DNA of 8,762 bases, from assembly GCA_007118075.1 (NCBI GenBank), contig SKSH01000080.1:1-8762 (forward strand). Direction: 5' to 3'. The translations under genes and the position numbers were made by a program. A model generated the notes under the pieces. The model was not told the DNA's origin and did no database searches. It saw only the letters and a list, made by a program, of their open reading frames with translations. Position 1 is the stretch's first letter. Every line of letters starts with the position of its first letter. The DNA is from Halobacteriales archaeon. Its GTDB lineage: Archaea > Halobacteriota > Halobacteria > Halobacteriales > SKSH01. Positions 1 to 6,008 of the stretch are shown here, one piece after another.

Positions 1-52
1 CTTCGAGGTTCGGTGTGTCGAGATCAACAATTGGTGACGTACTTGATGCCAT
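1..52 (-). CDS. Probable N-terminal fragment of an unidentified protein
   Basis: An ATG on the minus strand at 52 opens a frame without stops to the left edge, reading MASSTSPIVDLDTPNLE. A TATA-like element (77-84) lies about 28 bases upstream of the ATG, the spacing expected for a leaderless haloarchaeal transcript; this is the main reason for calling a gene from so little sequence. The 17 visible residues are Ser/Thr/Asp-rich and show no recognisable domain, so no function can be given. It would be co-directional with the decarboxylase gene to its right but probably transcribed from its own promoter. It could also be a chance open frame. Confidence 0.45.
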   Translation of the reverse strand, partial: MASSTSPIVDLDTPNLE

Positions 53-76
53 CGGTTACTCCTAGCCGGCCGAGCG

Positions 77-84
77 ATTAATAG
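77..84 (-). promoter_or_regulatory. Candidate TATA box for the gene starting at 52
   Basis: On the minus strand this AT-rich stretch reads TATTAAT within otherwise GC-rich sequence. Its centre is about 28 bases before the ATG at 52, which would place the transcription start at or next to the start codon. Confidence 0.4.
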
Positions 85-103
85 TTTTGGGTAAATCGTG
101 CAA

Positions 104-122
104 TACCGGTTACGTGCCGGTA
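104..122 (-). repeat. 6-bp inverted repeat after the decarboxylase gene
   Basis: TACCGG (104-109) and CCGGTA (117-122) form a perfect 6-bp stem around a 7-base loop, starting 28 bases past the stop of the decarboxylase gene on the minus strand. It could form a hairpin in the 3' end of that transcript. No uridine run follows directly, only short T-containing sequence, so calling it a terminator is inference. It could also be a protein-binding site between the two genes. Confidence 0.35.
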
Positions 123-149
123 ACTCCATCTACGCAACAACGGTTTCCA

Positions 150-1124
150 TCAGAATAATTCACGGTCATCGTCGAGGTGTGCTGGCGGACCTACCTCCCA
201 GATTTGGACGTCATCGACAGGCAATTCTCGTAGTTCGTCGGCCACCGTCTCGGACGCTGCTTCGGTGGTGTTCACATAGACGGTTGCGCCGGTATCGGTC
301 GAGAAGTATGCGGGGATGCCACTGTCACGAAGTTCGCGAACCCGTTCGAAGATGCTGAGCGTTGCAGGTTGCCAGTAGATCCATCCATCTGGACCGGTCA
401 TGGTGGTCGCCGCGAGTGAGAGTGAGTCAGCCTCAGCTCGCTCGAACACCAGCTCGAAATCGCCCGCTCGAAGCCCGCGACGAACCGCTGCAAGCTGATC
501 GTGCACATGGGCGAGTCTGGCATCGAACATGTGACTCAGAGGGGCCTCCCGATGGGCGTCACCGGTCTCCTTGTAGGCTTCAACAACCGCGGCGACGATT
601 CGAAGTTCGTCCTCCAGCGGGCTCTCAAGGCGGTACGAGCGACACGTTACGTCGTCGTCGCCACCTGGTAGTACCGAGAAACCGCCGGTGACCGACCGAG
701 CCGCAGAGGCAGATCCGAGTCGAGCGATTCCAGAGAGTTCCGCAAGGTCGAGACCGGCATCTGCCGCACCGGCGGTTGCCACCGCTGCGGCAGCCATCCC
801 GGATGAAGAGGAGCCAAGGCCGACATTGGTGGGGAAGTTGCTCTCGCTCTCGAATCGAATCGGTGTCTCTGCCAAGTCGGTTTGATCTCTGACCGCATCG
901 ATGACCTTGCAGACTCGATCGGCATCGCTCCCCTCTAACTGGCTCCCCTCGACCACGAGCTGGTCAGCATCAAGGTCGGGATCGAAGGCAACCGTCGTCA
1001 CAGTTCTCGAAGGTGCCGTACACACGCTGATACTGTCATGGTATGGGAATCGACGCTCGTGATCGCGCATCCCATGGTACTTGACCAACCCCTGGATCGG
1101 GTGTGCAACGGCCGTTGCTTTCAT
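150..1124 (-). CDS. mvaD: Phosphomevalonate / diphosphomevalonate decarboxylase (mevalonate pathway)
   Basis: GHMP-kinase-fold enzyme of isoprenoid synthesis, which supplies the precursors of archaeal ether lipids. It performs the ATP-dependent decarboxylation that makes an isopentenyl phosphate. The 324-residue protein starts MKATAVAHPIQGLVKYHG; K15 in KYHG matches the KYWGK lysine of mevalonate diphosphate decarboxylases. The ATP-binding loop PTNVGLGSSSSGMAA spans residues 98-112. R143-S144 before GGF match the conserved RS..GG block. D277 in STDTGATVY aligns with the catalytic Asp of the family (FDAGPNA in eukaryotes). From established knowledge, the Haloferax volcanii member acts on mevalonate 5-phosphate rather than the diphosphate, so phosphomevalonate decarboxylase is the likelier activity; the sequence alone does not settle this. 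I chose the ATG at 1124 over one 18 codons upstream because a TATA-like box lies about 27 bases before it and the family begins there. The cytosolic enzyme is divergent to endonuclease III. Confidence 0.92.
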   Translation of the reverse strand: MKATAVAHPIQGLVKYHGMRDHERRFPYHDSISVCTAPSRTVTTVAFDPDLDADQLVVEGSQLEGSDADRVCKVIDAVRDQTDLAETPIRFESESNFPTNVGLGSSSSGMAAAAVATAGAADAGLDLAELSGIARLGSASAARSVTGGFSVLPGGDDDVTCRSYRLESPLEDELRIVAAVVEAYKETGDAHREAPLSHMFDARLAHVHDQLAAVRRGLRAGDFELVFERAEADSLSLAATTMTGPDGWIYWQPATLSIFERVRELRDSGIPAYFSTDTGATVYVNTTEAASETVADELRELPVDDVQIWEVGPPAHLDDDRELF

Positions 1125-1144
1125 CGGCCGATAGTGCAGGTGAG

Positions 1145-1161
1145 ACGCATAAAGCGTATTT
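1145..1161. promoter_or_regulatory. Divergent promoter region between mvaD and nth
   Basis: The 69-base gap 1125-1193 separates two divergent start codons. ATAAA at 1149-1153 reads TTTAT on the minus strand, about 27 bases before the mvaD ATG, so a leaderless mvaD transcript is expected. The element sits inside a small inverted repeat, ACGC (1145-1148) and GCGT (1154-1157). For nth, either this element or the adjacent GTATTT (1156-1161) could serve; the second lies about 35 bases before the nth ATG and would give a leader of roughly 9 bases. Confidence 0.5.
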
Positions 1162-1193
1162 GGTCCGCAACTGCTCAAGGAATCGAATCGCTG

Positions 1194-1898
1194 ATGGCAT
1201 CAACCCCGGTCACGTTGGGTATGGACGACCGGGCGGCTTTGGCCGAGACGATCATCGACCAGCTTCGGGCGGAGTATCCTGAGAGCACCATCTCGTTGCA
1301 TTACACCAACCGGCTCGAGCTATTGGTGGCGGTGGTGCTCTCTGCTCAATGTACCGATGAACGAGTGAATCAGGTCACCGAGATGCTCTTCAAGAAGTAC
1401 CGCTCTCCGGTCGATTATGCCGAGGTTGATGTGGACGAGCTCGCCCAGGATATCTACGGGATCACGTACCACAATCAGAAGGCCGGCTACCTCACGGAGG
1501 CATGCGCGACCATCGTCGCAGAACACGATGGCGAGGTACCTGATACGATGGCCGATCTCACATCGCTTCCGGGCGTTGGCCGCAAGACGGCGAACGTGGT
1601 GCTCCAGCACGGCCACGATGTCGTAGAGGGTATCGTCGTCGATACCCATGTCAGGAGACTCTCTCGTCGACTCGGTCTGACCGAGGCAAAGACGCCGACG
1701 AGCATCGAACGCGAGCTCATGGAGATCATCCCTCGAGGAGAGTGGGTGCACTTCACCCATCTCTTGATCGACCATGGTCGGGCGGTCTGCACCAGTCGAT
1801 CTCCCGCGTGCGATGCGTGTCTACTATCGGACCAATGTCCTTCGGCCTGGTCCGAGGGGCGACCAGTCGATCTTGATACGGGCGATCCTTGGGACTAG
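1194..1898 (+). CDS. nth: Endonuclease III, DNA base-excision repair glycosylase/AP lyase
   Basis: Bifunctional DNA glycosylase that removes oxidised pyrimidines and cuts at the abasic site. The 234-residue protein is of normal family length. The substrate-recognition segment LLVAVVLSAQCTDERVN lies at 43-59. The helix-hairpin-helix LPGVGRKTANVV (125-136) contains K131, aligned with the catalytic lysine. D150 in VVDTHVRR is the conserved catalytic aspartate. Four cysteines at 199, 206, 209 and 215 are spaced C-x6-C-x2-C-x5-C, the [4Fe-4S] cluster pattern of the family. All key residues are present. The frame stays open upstream to 1038, but that extension would lie inside the divergent mvaD gene and lacks family similarity, so I start at ATG 1194. 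The next ATG, at 1221, is an alternative. The stop overlaps the stop of the convergent membrane protein gene by 4 bases. Confidence 0.95.
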   Translation: MASTPVTLGMDDRAALAETIIDQLRAEYPESTISLHYTNRLELLVAVVLSAQCTDERVNQVTEMLFKKYRSPVDYAEVDVDELAQDIYGITYHNQKAGYLTEACATIVAEHDGEVPDTMADLTSLPGVGRKTANVVLQHGHDVVEGIVVDTHVRRLSRRLGLTEAKTPTSIERELMEIIPRGEWVHFTHLLIDHGRAVCTSRSPACDACLLSDQCPSAWSEGRPVDLDTGDPWD

Positions 1899-2374
1899 AG
1901 ATAGACGCGAAGATAGAAGGCGATCCCGAGGAAGTACGAGAGGATCCAAAACACGAGGTGGCCAAAGACACCGATGCGGAGCCGACGCCGCCAGTGTGGC
2001 ATCCGTTCATCGAGTTCGGTGAGATCGATGTCCGGATCTGGGTCGTGATAGAGGTTGTGTCGATGTTTCGCGCGGAAGATGGGGACGATCCCCCACAGCC
2101 CGATCAACAACAGCGCGTACGACTGCAGCGCGAGAAAGATGTGGACTGCGATCAACCCCGAGAAACCCCACGTGAACGATTGTGGGAGCATCCAGAACAG
2201 AACCGGGATGGTGGTCAGTGCCAACGCTGGGATGACCACACGAAGGTGTGCCATGAGGATTCGCCAGGTCACCTGCTCGACTCGGAGGATGATCCACACC
2301 CCATAGAGGTACAGTGGCAGACTCAACGACACCGAGATCAACGAGATCGTCGCAAGCAGGTGATCGTCGAGCAT
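1895..2374 (-). CDS. Four-helix membrane protein, DUF7321-like
   Basis: A 159-residue integral membrane protein with hydrophobic segments at about 7-30, 44-63, 71-100 and 133-156, and an acidic loop (DPDPDIDLTELDE, 111-123) between the last two. Histidines lie in or at the edge of helices (H43, H78, H139), and more sit in the segment 104-110, which recalls small membrane b-type cytochromes or DUF420-like proteins. No defined haem motif is visible, so this is only suggestive. It resembles the haloarchaeal DUF7321 family as I remember it; function unknown. It is divergent to the bc-complex cluster and convergent with nth, sharing a CTAG for both stops. The start at 2374 is chosen because an AT-rich box lies about 29 bases upstream. 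An in-frame ATG 24 codons further out (2446) would add a hydrophilic tail overlapping the opposing promoter. Confidence 0.75.
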   Translation of the reverse strand: MLDDHLLATISLISVSLSLPLYLYGVWIILRVEQVTWRILMAHLRVVIPALALTTIPVLFWMLPQSFTWGFSGLIAVHIFLALQSYALLLIGLWGIVPIFRAKHRHNLYHDPDPDIDLTELDERMPHWRRRLRIGVFGHLVFWILSYFLGIAFYLRVYL

Positions 2375-2387
2375 CGTCGACGAATCC
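2370..2387 (-). repeat. 18-base element repeated near the start of another gene
   Basis: The 18 bases here match 7971-7988 at 17 of 18 positions. The core includes the 10-bp palindrome TCGTCGACGA (2374-2383). On the minus strand this copy covers the start codon at 2374 and the 13 bases before it. See the matching copy and the related finding. Confidence 0.5.
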
Positions 2388-2399
2388 TCACCGAGGGGG

Positions 2400-2406
2400 A
2401 ATAATC
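2400..2406 (-). promoter_or_regulatory. Candidate TATA box for the gene starting at 2374
   Basis: AATAAT in GC-rich surroundings reads ATTATT on the minus strand. Its centre lies about 29 bases before the ATG at 2374, consistent with a leaderless start. Confidence 0.5.
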
Positions 2407-2432
2407 GACGTGGTTCGTCCGTGTCGCAAGCC

Positions 2433-2438
2433 GTATAC
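2433..2438 (+). promoter_or_regulatory. Candidate TATA box for the gene starting at 2463
   Basis: GTATAC is centred about 27 bases before the ATG at 2463. This spacing is why 2463 is preferred over the in-frame GTG at 2421, which lies upstream of the box and would be outside the transcript. Confidence 0.5.
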
Positions 2439-2462
2439 CAACCCACTCAGTACACACGGCCG

Positions 2463-3170
2463 ATGGCCGACGAGGATGGTACAGACCACCCCAGCCAGGA
2501 ATCTTTCGAGCTGGAGGACTTCGGCCCGACCGACTTCGAGGCGATGTCTCTTGAGGAGTGGGAGGAGGCGTTCGACCCCGACACGTGGGTCACCGGTCCC
2601 GAGCTGCTCGACCGAGTTGAGAGCGAACTCCGCCATCGGATCGCCAGCCGTGACGTCTTCGCCGTCATCGAACGGATCACGAACGATGATGAACTCTGTC
2701 TCTTGGCCTACTCCGATGAGGGGTATGCCTTGGTTCGCCCCTCCGGTGCGGTGGAGGGGTTCGGGACGGTCTTGCGAGATGTCAAGCCAACCGTCGCTCT
2801 CAGTTCTATCCCTGAGTACGAACCAGATCCAGCCGAAGCCGACCTCGGGATACTCCCTGATCCGGCAGTCATCGATGCGAGTCAGGGTGATTTTGGCAAC
2901 AAGATTTTACAGGCAGTCTCGCTCGCGCTGGCTATCGGTGGTATTGTCCTGATCGGTGGCTGGATCTTCCTCGATGTCCCTGGCCTTGGGGCGGTCTTCG
3001 GATTCGGATTCCTCCTCGCTGCCGGGTTTCTCCTGTTCACAGTGGCGAATGCGCGACTCTCACAACGGTACCGTGCAGAAGCATATCGCGAACGCCTCCG
3101 CTCGGTCGGGCTTGGTGAAGGTAAACGCCCTGAGTTCCTCCCCGAGGATGAGTCAGGACGAACCCGATGA
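2463..3170 (+). CDS. Membrane protein with acidic cytosolic N-terminal domain, DUF7319-like
   Basis: A 235-residue protein. Residues 1-145 are soluble and very acidic (for example EEWEEAFDPD, 31-40). They include a compact region, about 46-112, with alternating strands and the segment ELCLLAYSDEGYALVRPSGA, like a small ligand- or protein-binding domain. Two transmembrane helices follow at about 148-170 and 174-196, then a basic-acidic tail to 235. No catalytic or metal-binding motif is seen. No signal peptide is present, so the large N-terminal domain probably faces the cytosol. It resembles a haloarchaeal family I recall as DUF7319, found next to cytochrome bc genes. It is separated from the next gene by 96 bases that contain a promoter, so it is likely transcribed separately but in the same direction. 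An assembly or accessory role for the bc complex is inference from position only. Confidence 0.75.
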   Translation: MADEDGTDHPSQESFELEDFGPTDFEAMSLEEWEEAFDPDTWVTGPELLDRVESELRHRIASRDVFAVIERITNDDELCLLAYSDEGYALVRPSGAVEGFGTVLRDVKPTVALSSIPEYEPDPAEADLGILPDPAVIDASQGDFGNKILQAVSLALAIGGIVLIGGWIFLDVPGLGAVFGFGFLLAAGFLLFTVANARLSQRYRAEAYRERLRSVGLGEGKRPEFLPEDESGRTR

Positions 3171-3234
3171 TCCGCTATCGAGTGGTGTAATTGTCGGTAC
3201 GATCATACCCGAGGAGGCTGGGGGTTTCGGTGGG

Positions 3235-3240
3235 TTTAAG
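3235..3240 (+). promoter_or_regulatory. Candidate TATA box for the bc-complex operon
   Basis: TTTAAG is centred about 29 bases before the ATG at 3267 and closely resembles the haloarchaeal TATA consensus. It is the only convincing promoter before the run of genes from 3267 to 7361, so it probably drives the whole operon as a leaderless mRNA. The rest of the gap 3171-3266 shows only a weak GGTA/TACC inverted repeat. Confidence 0.6.
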
Positions 3241-3266
3241 CGGGCAGGTTACTCAGCCAACCCTGT

Positions 3267-3959
3267 ATGAAGCGTCGTGAGTTCCTCCTGGTCTCAGCGG
3301 GGGCAGGCACTGCCGTCGCTGCCTCTGGACAGGCGGCAGGCCAGGAGCGACTTGACGAGCAGTTGGCGTTGTCGGCACCGGGTCCGTCAACCACGCTCCA
3401 GCAGGAGGACAACGACAACGATGATGAAGCGAACGATACCGACGAGACGGACGATGAGTCCCCTGAGACGGTCGTGGTCGAGCTCGGTGACTACTTCTAC
3501 CGGGTCGAGGACACCGGGCAAGATCTTGACCGGGATGAACCGCTCGGAATCGAGCCTGGGACCATCGTTCGATTCGTCTGGATCACGGATAACCACGATA
3601 TCGTCATCGATTCACAGCCGGAGGAGTCCGAGTGGGAGGGCGTCACGCCCACGATGGACACCGGCTTCGAACACGAGTGGACGTTCGATGTCGAGGGAGA
3701 GTACGAGTTCCATTGCTCTCCGCACATCGGTCTCGGAATGATCGGGACGATCATCGTCGAAGAGGGGATCACCGACCGACCGGATGAACCACTTCCACCG
3801 GAGCTCCAACCGATCGATCCCGATACCATCGGGGTTCCATTGCAAAAGCATTTCATCGGGATCGCGACCTTCTTCGCGATCTTCCTGACGTTGATCTTCG
3901 CCTTCTACGTCCTCAAGTACGGCGAAACCCCACACTCAGGCTATCCAAAGCAGAAATAA
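3267..3959 (+). CDS. Tat-exported, membrane-anchored blue-copper (halocyanin/plastocyanin-like) protein
   Basis: An electron carrier on the outer face of the membrane. The 230-residue protein begins MKRREFLLVSAGAG, a twin-arginine signal followed by a short hydrophobic stretch; there is no lipobox cysteine. A linker rich in Asp, Asn and Glu (48-65) leads into a cupredoxin domain at about 68-165. The type-1 copper ligands are all present: H110 in TDNHD, then C150, H153 and M158 in CSPHIGLGM, the plastocyanin spacing C-x2-H-x4-M. A hydrophobic helix at 196-216 anchors the C-terminus, leaving a short tail inside. It is the first gene of the bc operon and ends 2 bases before the next start. The location and the absence of a cytochrome c1/f gene suggest it is a resident subunit that accepts electrons from the Rieske protein (inference). 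Soluble halocyanins have the same fold but usually lack the C-terminal anchor. Confidence 0.9.
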   Translation: MKRREFLLVSAGAGTAVAASGQAAGQERLDEQLALSAPGPSTTLQQEDNDNDDEANDTDETDDESPETVVVELGDYFYRVEDTGQDLDRDEPLGIEPGTIVRFVWITDNHDIVIDSQPEESEWEGVTPTMDTGFEHEWTFDVEGEYEFHCSPHIGLGMIGTIIVEEGITDRPDEPLPPELQPIDPDTIGVPLQKHFIGIATFFAIFLTLIFAFYVLKYGETPHSGYPKQK

Positions 3960-3961
3960 CC

Positions 3962-4348
3962 ATGTCAACTTCAGGCAACCCATACGGCGATATTCACCGC
4001 TACGAGCCCGCCAGAGAGAGCACGCCAGCGGCAATCGCGATCGTCCTACTGACGATCATTGAGATTGTCATGGTGGGCATGTTCACCTACGGGATGGTGG
4101 AGGGTTGGGGGCGGACCGAGGAGGGCAACATGTTCCTCGGCTTCTTGCTCGCGCTCATCTTCATCTCACTGGCGTTCATCCTCGCGCTGTACCGAAAGGA
4201 GTTCCTCCCTGATGTGATGATCGTCAAGAAACGGCGTCGCAAGTGGGAGGACCTCTACACACGCCCTGAACAGGTCGATGGTGAGCAGATTAGCGATGAC
4301 CTCATTGAGTTGTTCAAACGGGCCGTCTATCCATACTACAAACGATAA
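3962..4348 (+). CDS. Small two-helix membrane protein of the bc operon, DUF7318-like
   Basis: A 128-residue protein with two hydrophobic segments, about 22-45 and 55-77. Next comes a basic stretch KKRRRKWEDLY (89-99) that should sit in the cytosol, and a C-terminal part ending YPYYKR. No cysteine or cofactor motif is visible, and the only histidine (H12) is before the first helix. It lies between the copper-protein and Rieske genes, with 2-base gaps on each side, so it is almost certainly co-translated with them. I recall a haloarchaeal family DUF7318 in this position. A structural subunit or assembly factor of the complex is the likeliest role, by inference from position. Confidence 0.82.
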   Translation: MSTSGNPYGDIHRYEPARESTPAAIAIVLLTIIEIVMVGMFTYGMVEGWGRTEEGNMFLGFLLALIFISLAFILALYRKEFLPDVMIVKKRRRKWEDLYTRPEQVDGEQISDDLIELFKRAVYPYYKR

Positions 4349-4350
4349 CC

Positions 4351-5205
4351 ATGACCGACAACTTCGACGACAAGTATCCGGCTGACTCCTCCCGACGTCG
4401 CTTCGTCCGTGGAGTGGTCGGAAGCGCCGCCCTCGCCGGTGTTGGCACTGCCTCTGCAACCATCATCGATACTGCGACAACCCCACCAGGCTTCGGTGGC
4501 GGTCCCACGACGTATCGTGGCGCCGAACAGGTGGGTGGACCGGCTCCACGGGGGCTCCCTCAGATTCCGATCGAGGTCGATGACGATGGGTACGTGATCG
4601 GCATCTGGCCAGAGCTTCGAGAGGTGGAGGTCGACGGCCGGACCGTGGTCGTAGCCGAGATGGACCTCGCTGGTGAGACATACGAGTCCCTTTGGTTCCA
4701 GTATTGTGGTATCCAATCGGCACCGGGGATCGTCCCTGACGCCGACCATGATAACTTCCTCCACTACACTCGATCATCAAACTACGATTGGCAGACTGAG
4801 GAGAAGGAAGGTGGCGAACGGTTGCATATCTCGGACTTTGACGATTACCGAGACCATGCTGAACCAATCGGTACCCCCGGGCTGGGCAAAGCAGCCCAAG
4901 CTCGATGGCGATCCGAGGGGGAGGCACCACGTGATGTCATCCCAGTCCAAGTGATCCGCTCACATCTCGTCGAGGAAGCAGCCGAGAATGACGAATGGCT
5001 GAGTGTTTCCACCGACCAGGGATTCATCGCCTTCCTCAACCAATGCACACACTTTTGCTGTGTACCCGGATGGAAGACCTACCGGGACGCCCCACAGTTC
5101 AATGCAGAGGACAAGATCTACTGTCAGTGTCACCAGTCGGTCTTCGATCCGTTCAGTATCGTGACCGAGACGTTCTTCTCACTACCAAGACCGGGAGACC
5201 GATAG
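4351..5205 (+). CDS. petA: Rieske [2Fe-2S] subunit of the cytochrome bc complex
   Basis: Takes one electron from quinol at the Qo site and passes it to the next carrier, here probably the copper protein. The 284-residue protein has a twin-arginine motif SRRRFVRG (14-21) followed by a hydrophobic stretch to about 38, the uncleaved Tat anchor usual for Rieske subunits. Box I is CTHFCC: C232 and H234 as cluster ligands, C237 as disulfide partner. Box II is CQCH: C258 and H261 as ligands, C260 as disulfide partner. The canonical box I Gly is replaced by C236, and box II continues QSVFDPF rather than the usual GS. The segment between the anchor and box I (about 40-230) is much longer than in bacterial or mitochondrial Rieske proteins. 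The symbol follows haloarchaeal and bacterial naming; plants call the Rieske gene petC. It sits 4 bases before the cytochrome b gene. Confidence 0.95.
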   Translation: MTDNFDDKYPADSSRRRFVRGVVGSAALAGVGTASATIIDTATTPPGFGGGPTTYRGAEQVGGPAPRGLPQIPIEVDDDGYVIGIWPELREVEVDGRTVVVAEMDLAGETYESLWFQYCGIQSAPGIVPDADHDNFLHYTRSSNYDWQTEEKEGGERLHISDFDDYRDHAEPIGTPGLGKAAQARWRSEGEAPRDVIPVQVIRSHLVEEAAENDEWLSVSTDQGFIAFLNQCTHFCCVPGWKTYRDAPQFNAEDKIYCQCHQSVFDPFSIVTETFFSLPRPGDR

Positions 5206-5209
5206 CATC

Positions 5210-6004
5210 ATGAGTATGAAACGACGGGACGAGTTTGACCGGCGTGCCTGGCTCGCTGAGCAAGACCTCACCCATCTCGAGGAGGTCTACCTCCGCGGAT
5301 TGATGTTCCTTGACCGACGGTTCCGCCTGGTGGATTACCTCGAGGTGATGGAGGACATGTACTACAAGATCAACCTCCAGTTGCCAAAGAGCCACACCGA
5401 GCAGTACAATCTCGACAACAAGTTTTGGTACTGGTATCCATTGTACTCCCTCGGATTGCTAACCCTGCTCGCCTACATCGTCGCTGCGGTGACCGGTGCA
5501 TTGCTCGGGTTCTACTATGCCCCCTCGGTTGCCGGTGATCCGGCAGACGCCTACAGTCAGATGCTCTTCATCATGGGGGACCTCGACTTCGGCTTCATGT
5601 TACGGAGCATCCACCGCTGGGCGGCCCAGTTCATGGTCGCTGCGGTGTTCCTCCACATGCTTCGGGTATACTTCACCGGGGCGTACAAGGAGCCACGCGA
5701 GTTGAACTGGATCATCGGTGTCATCCTCCTCGTGCTCACGATCGGGTTCGGTTTCACCGGCTACCTGCTGCCATGGAATCAGCTCTCGTTCTGGGCCGGT
5801 CAGATCGGTATCGAGATGGCACTCACCACGCCGATCATCGGTGAGTGGGTTGACGAGTTGATCTTCGGTGGATCCGAGCCAGGGCAGCCGACACTCATGC
5901 GGATGTACATCCTGCACGTGTTCTTCCTGCCCTTCATCGTGACCGCGCTCATCGCGATCCACATTGGCATCGTCTGGATGCAGGGAATCGCGGAGCCACA
6001 CTAG
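5210..6004 (+). CDS. petB: Cytochrome b6-like subunit (N-terminal part of cytochrome b)
   Basis: Membrane subunit carrying the two b haems that move electrons across the membrane in the Q cycle. In the 264-residue protein the haem ligands are H135 and H149 (13 residues between) and H236 and H251 (14 between); the 13/14 spacing is that of cytochrome b6 rather than mitochondrial cytochrome b (13/13). Helices run at about 78-102, 132-154, 166-187 and 233-255. Conserved blocks include RSIHRW (132-137), KEPRELNWI (160-168) and TGYLLPWNQLSFW (183-195). S80 in LYSLG aligns with Cys35 of b6, the cysteine that binds the extra c-type haem, so that haem is not expected to be covalently held. The N-terminus is about 45 residues longer than in b6 and hydrophilic. 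An upstream stop at 5203-5205 and a 4-base gap fix the start at 5210. Confidence 0.95.
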   Translation: MSMKRRDEFDRRAWLAEQDLTHLEEVYLRGLMFLDRRFRLVDYLEVMEDMYYKINLQLPKSHTEQYNLDNKFWYWYPLYSLGLLTLLAYIVAAVTGALLGFYYAPSVAGDPADAYSQMLFIMGDLDFGFMLRSIHRWAAQFMVAAVFLHMLRVYFTGAYKEPRELNWIIGVILLVLTIGFGFTGYLLPWNQLSFWAGQIGIEMALTTPIIGEWVDELIFGGSEPGQPTLMRMYILHVFFLPFIVTALIAIHIGIVWMQGIAEPH

Positions 6005-6008
6005 AACC

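Noticed and set aside
1038..1193. N-terminal extension of endonuclease III
   Set aside because: It would overlap the divergent mvaD start and promoter and has no similarity to the family; the ATG at 1194 gives normal length.
1889..2404. Plus-strand open frame of 171 codons opposite the DUF7321-like gene
   Set aside because: It is the complement of a clear four-helix membrane protein with its own promoter, and its composition (Arg, Gln, His, Asp-rich, no domain) is that of an antisense shadow.
2421..2462. GTG start 14 codons upstream for the DUF7319-like protein
   Set aside because: The TATA-like box at 2433-2438 lies inside that stretch, so the transcript would begin at about 2463.
3412..3464. 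Tandem repeat in the Asp/Asn-rich stretch of the copper protein gene
   Set aside because: The GAC/GAT/AAC codons reflect an acidic linker common in haloarchaeal exported proteins, not a regular repeat.
5964..6008. Upstream ATG giving a longer petD
   Set aside because: It would overlap the end of petB by 41 bases and adds a low-complexity tail; the ATG at 6009 fits the spacing of the other junctions.
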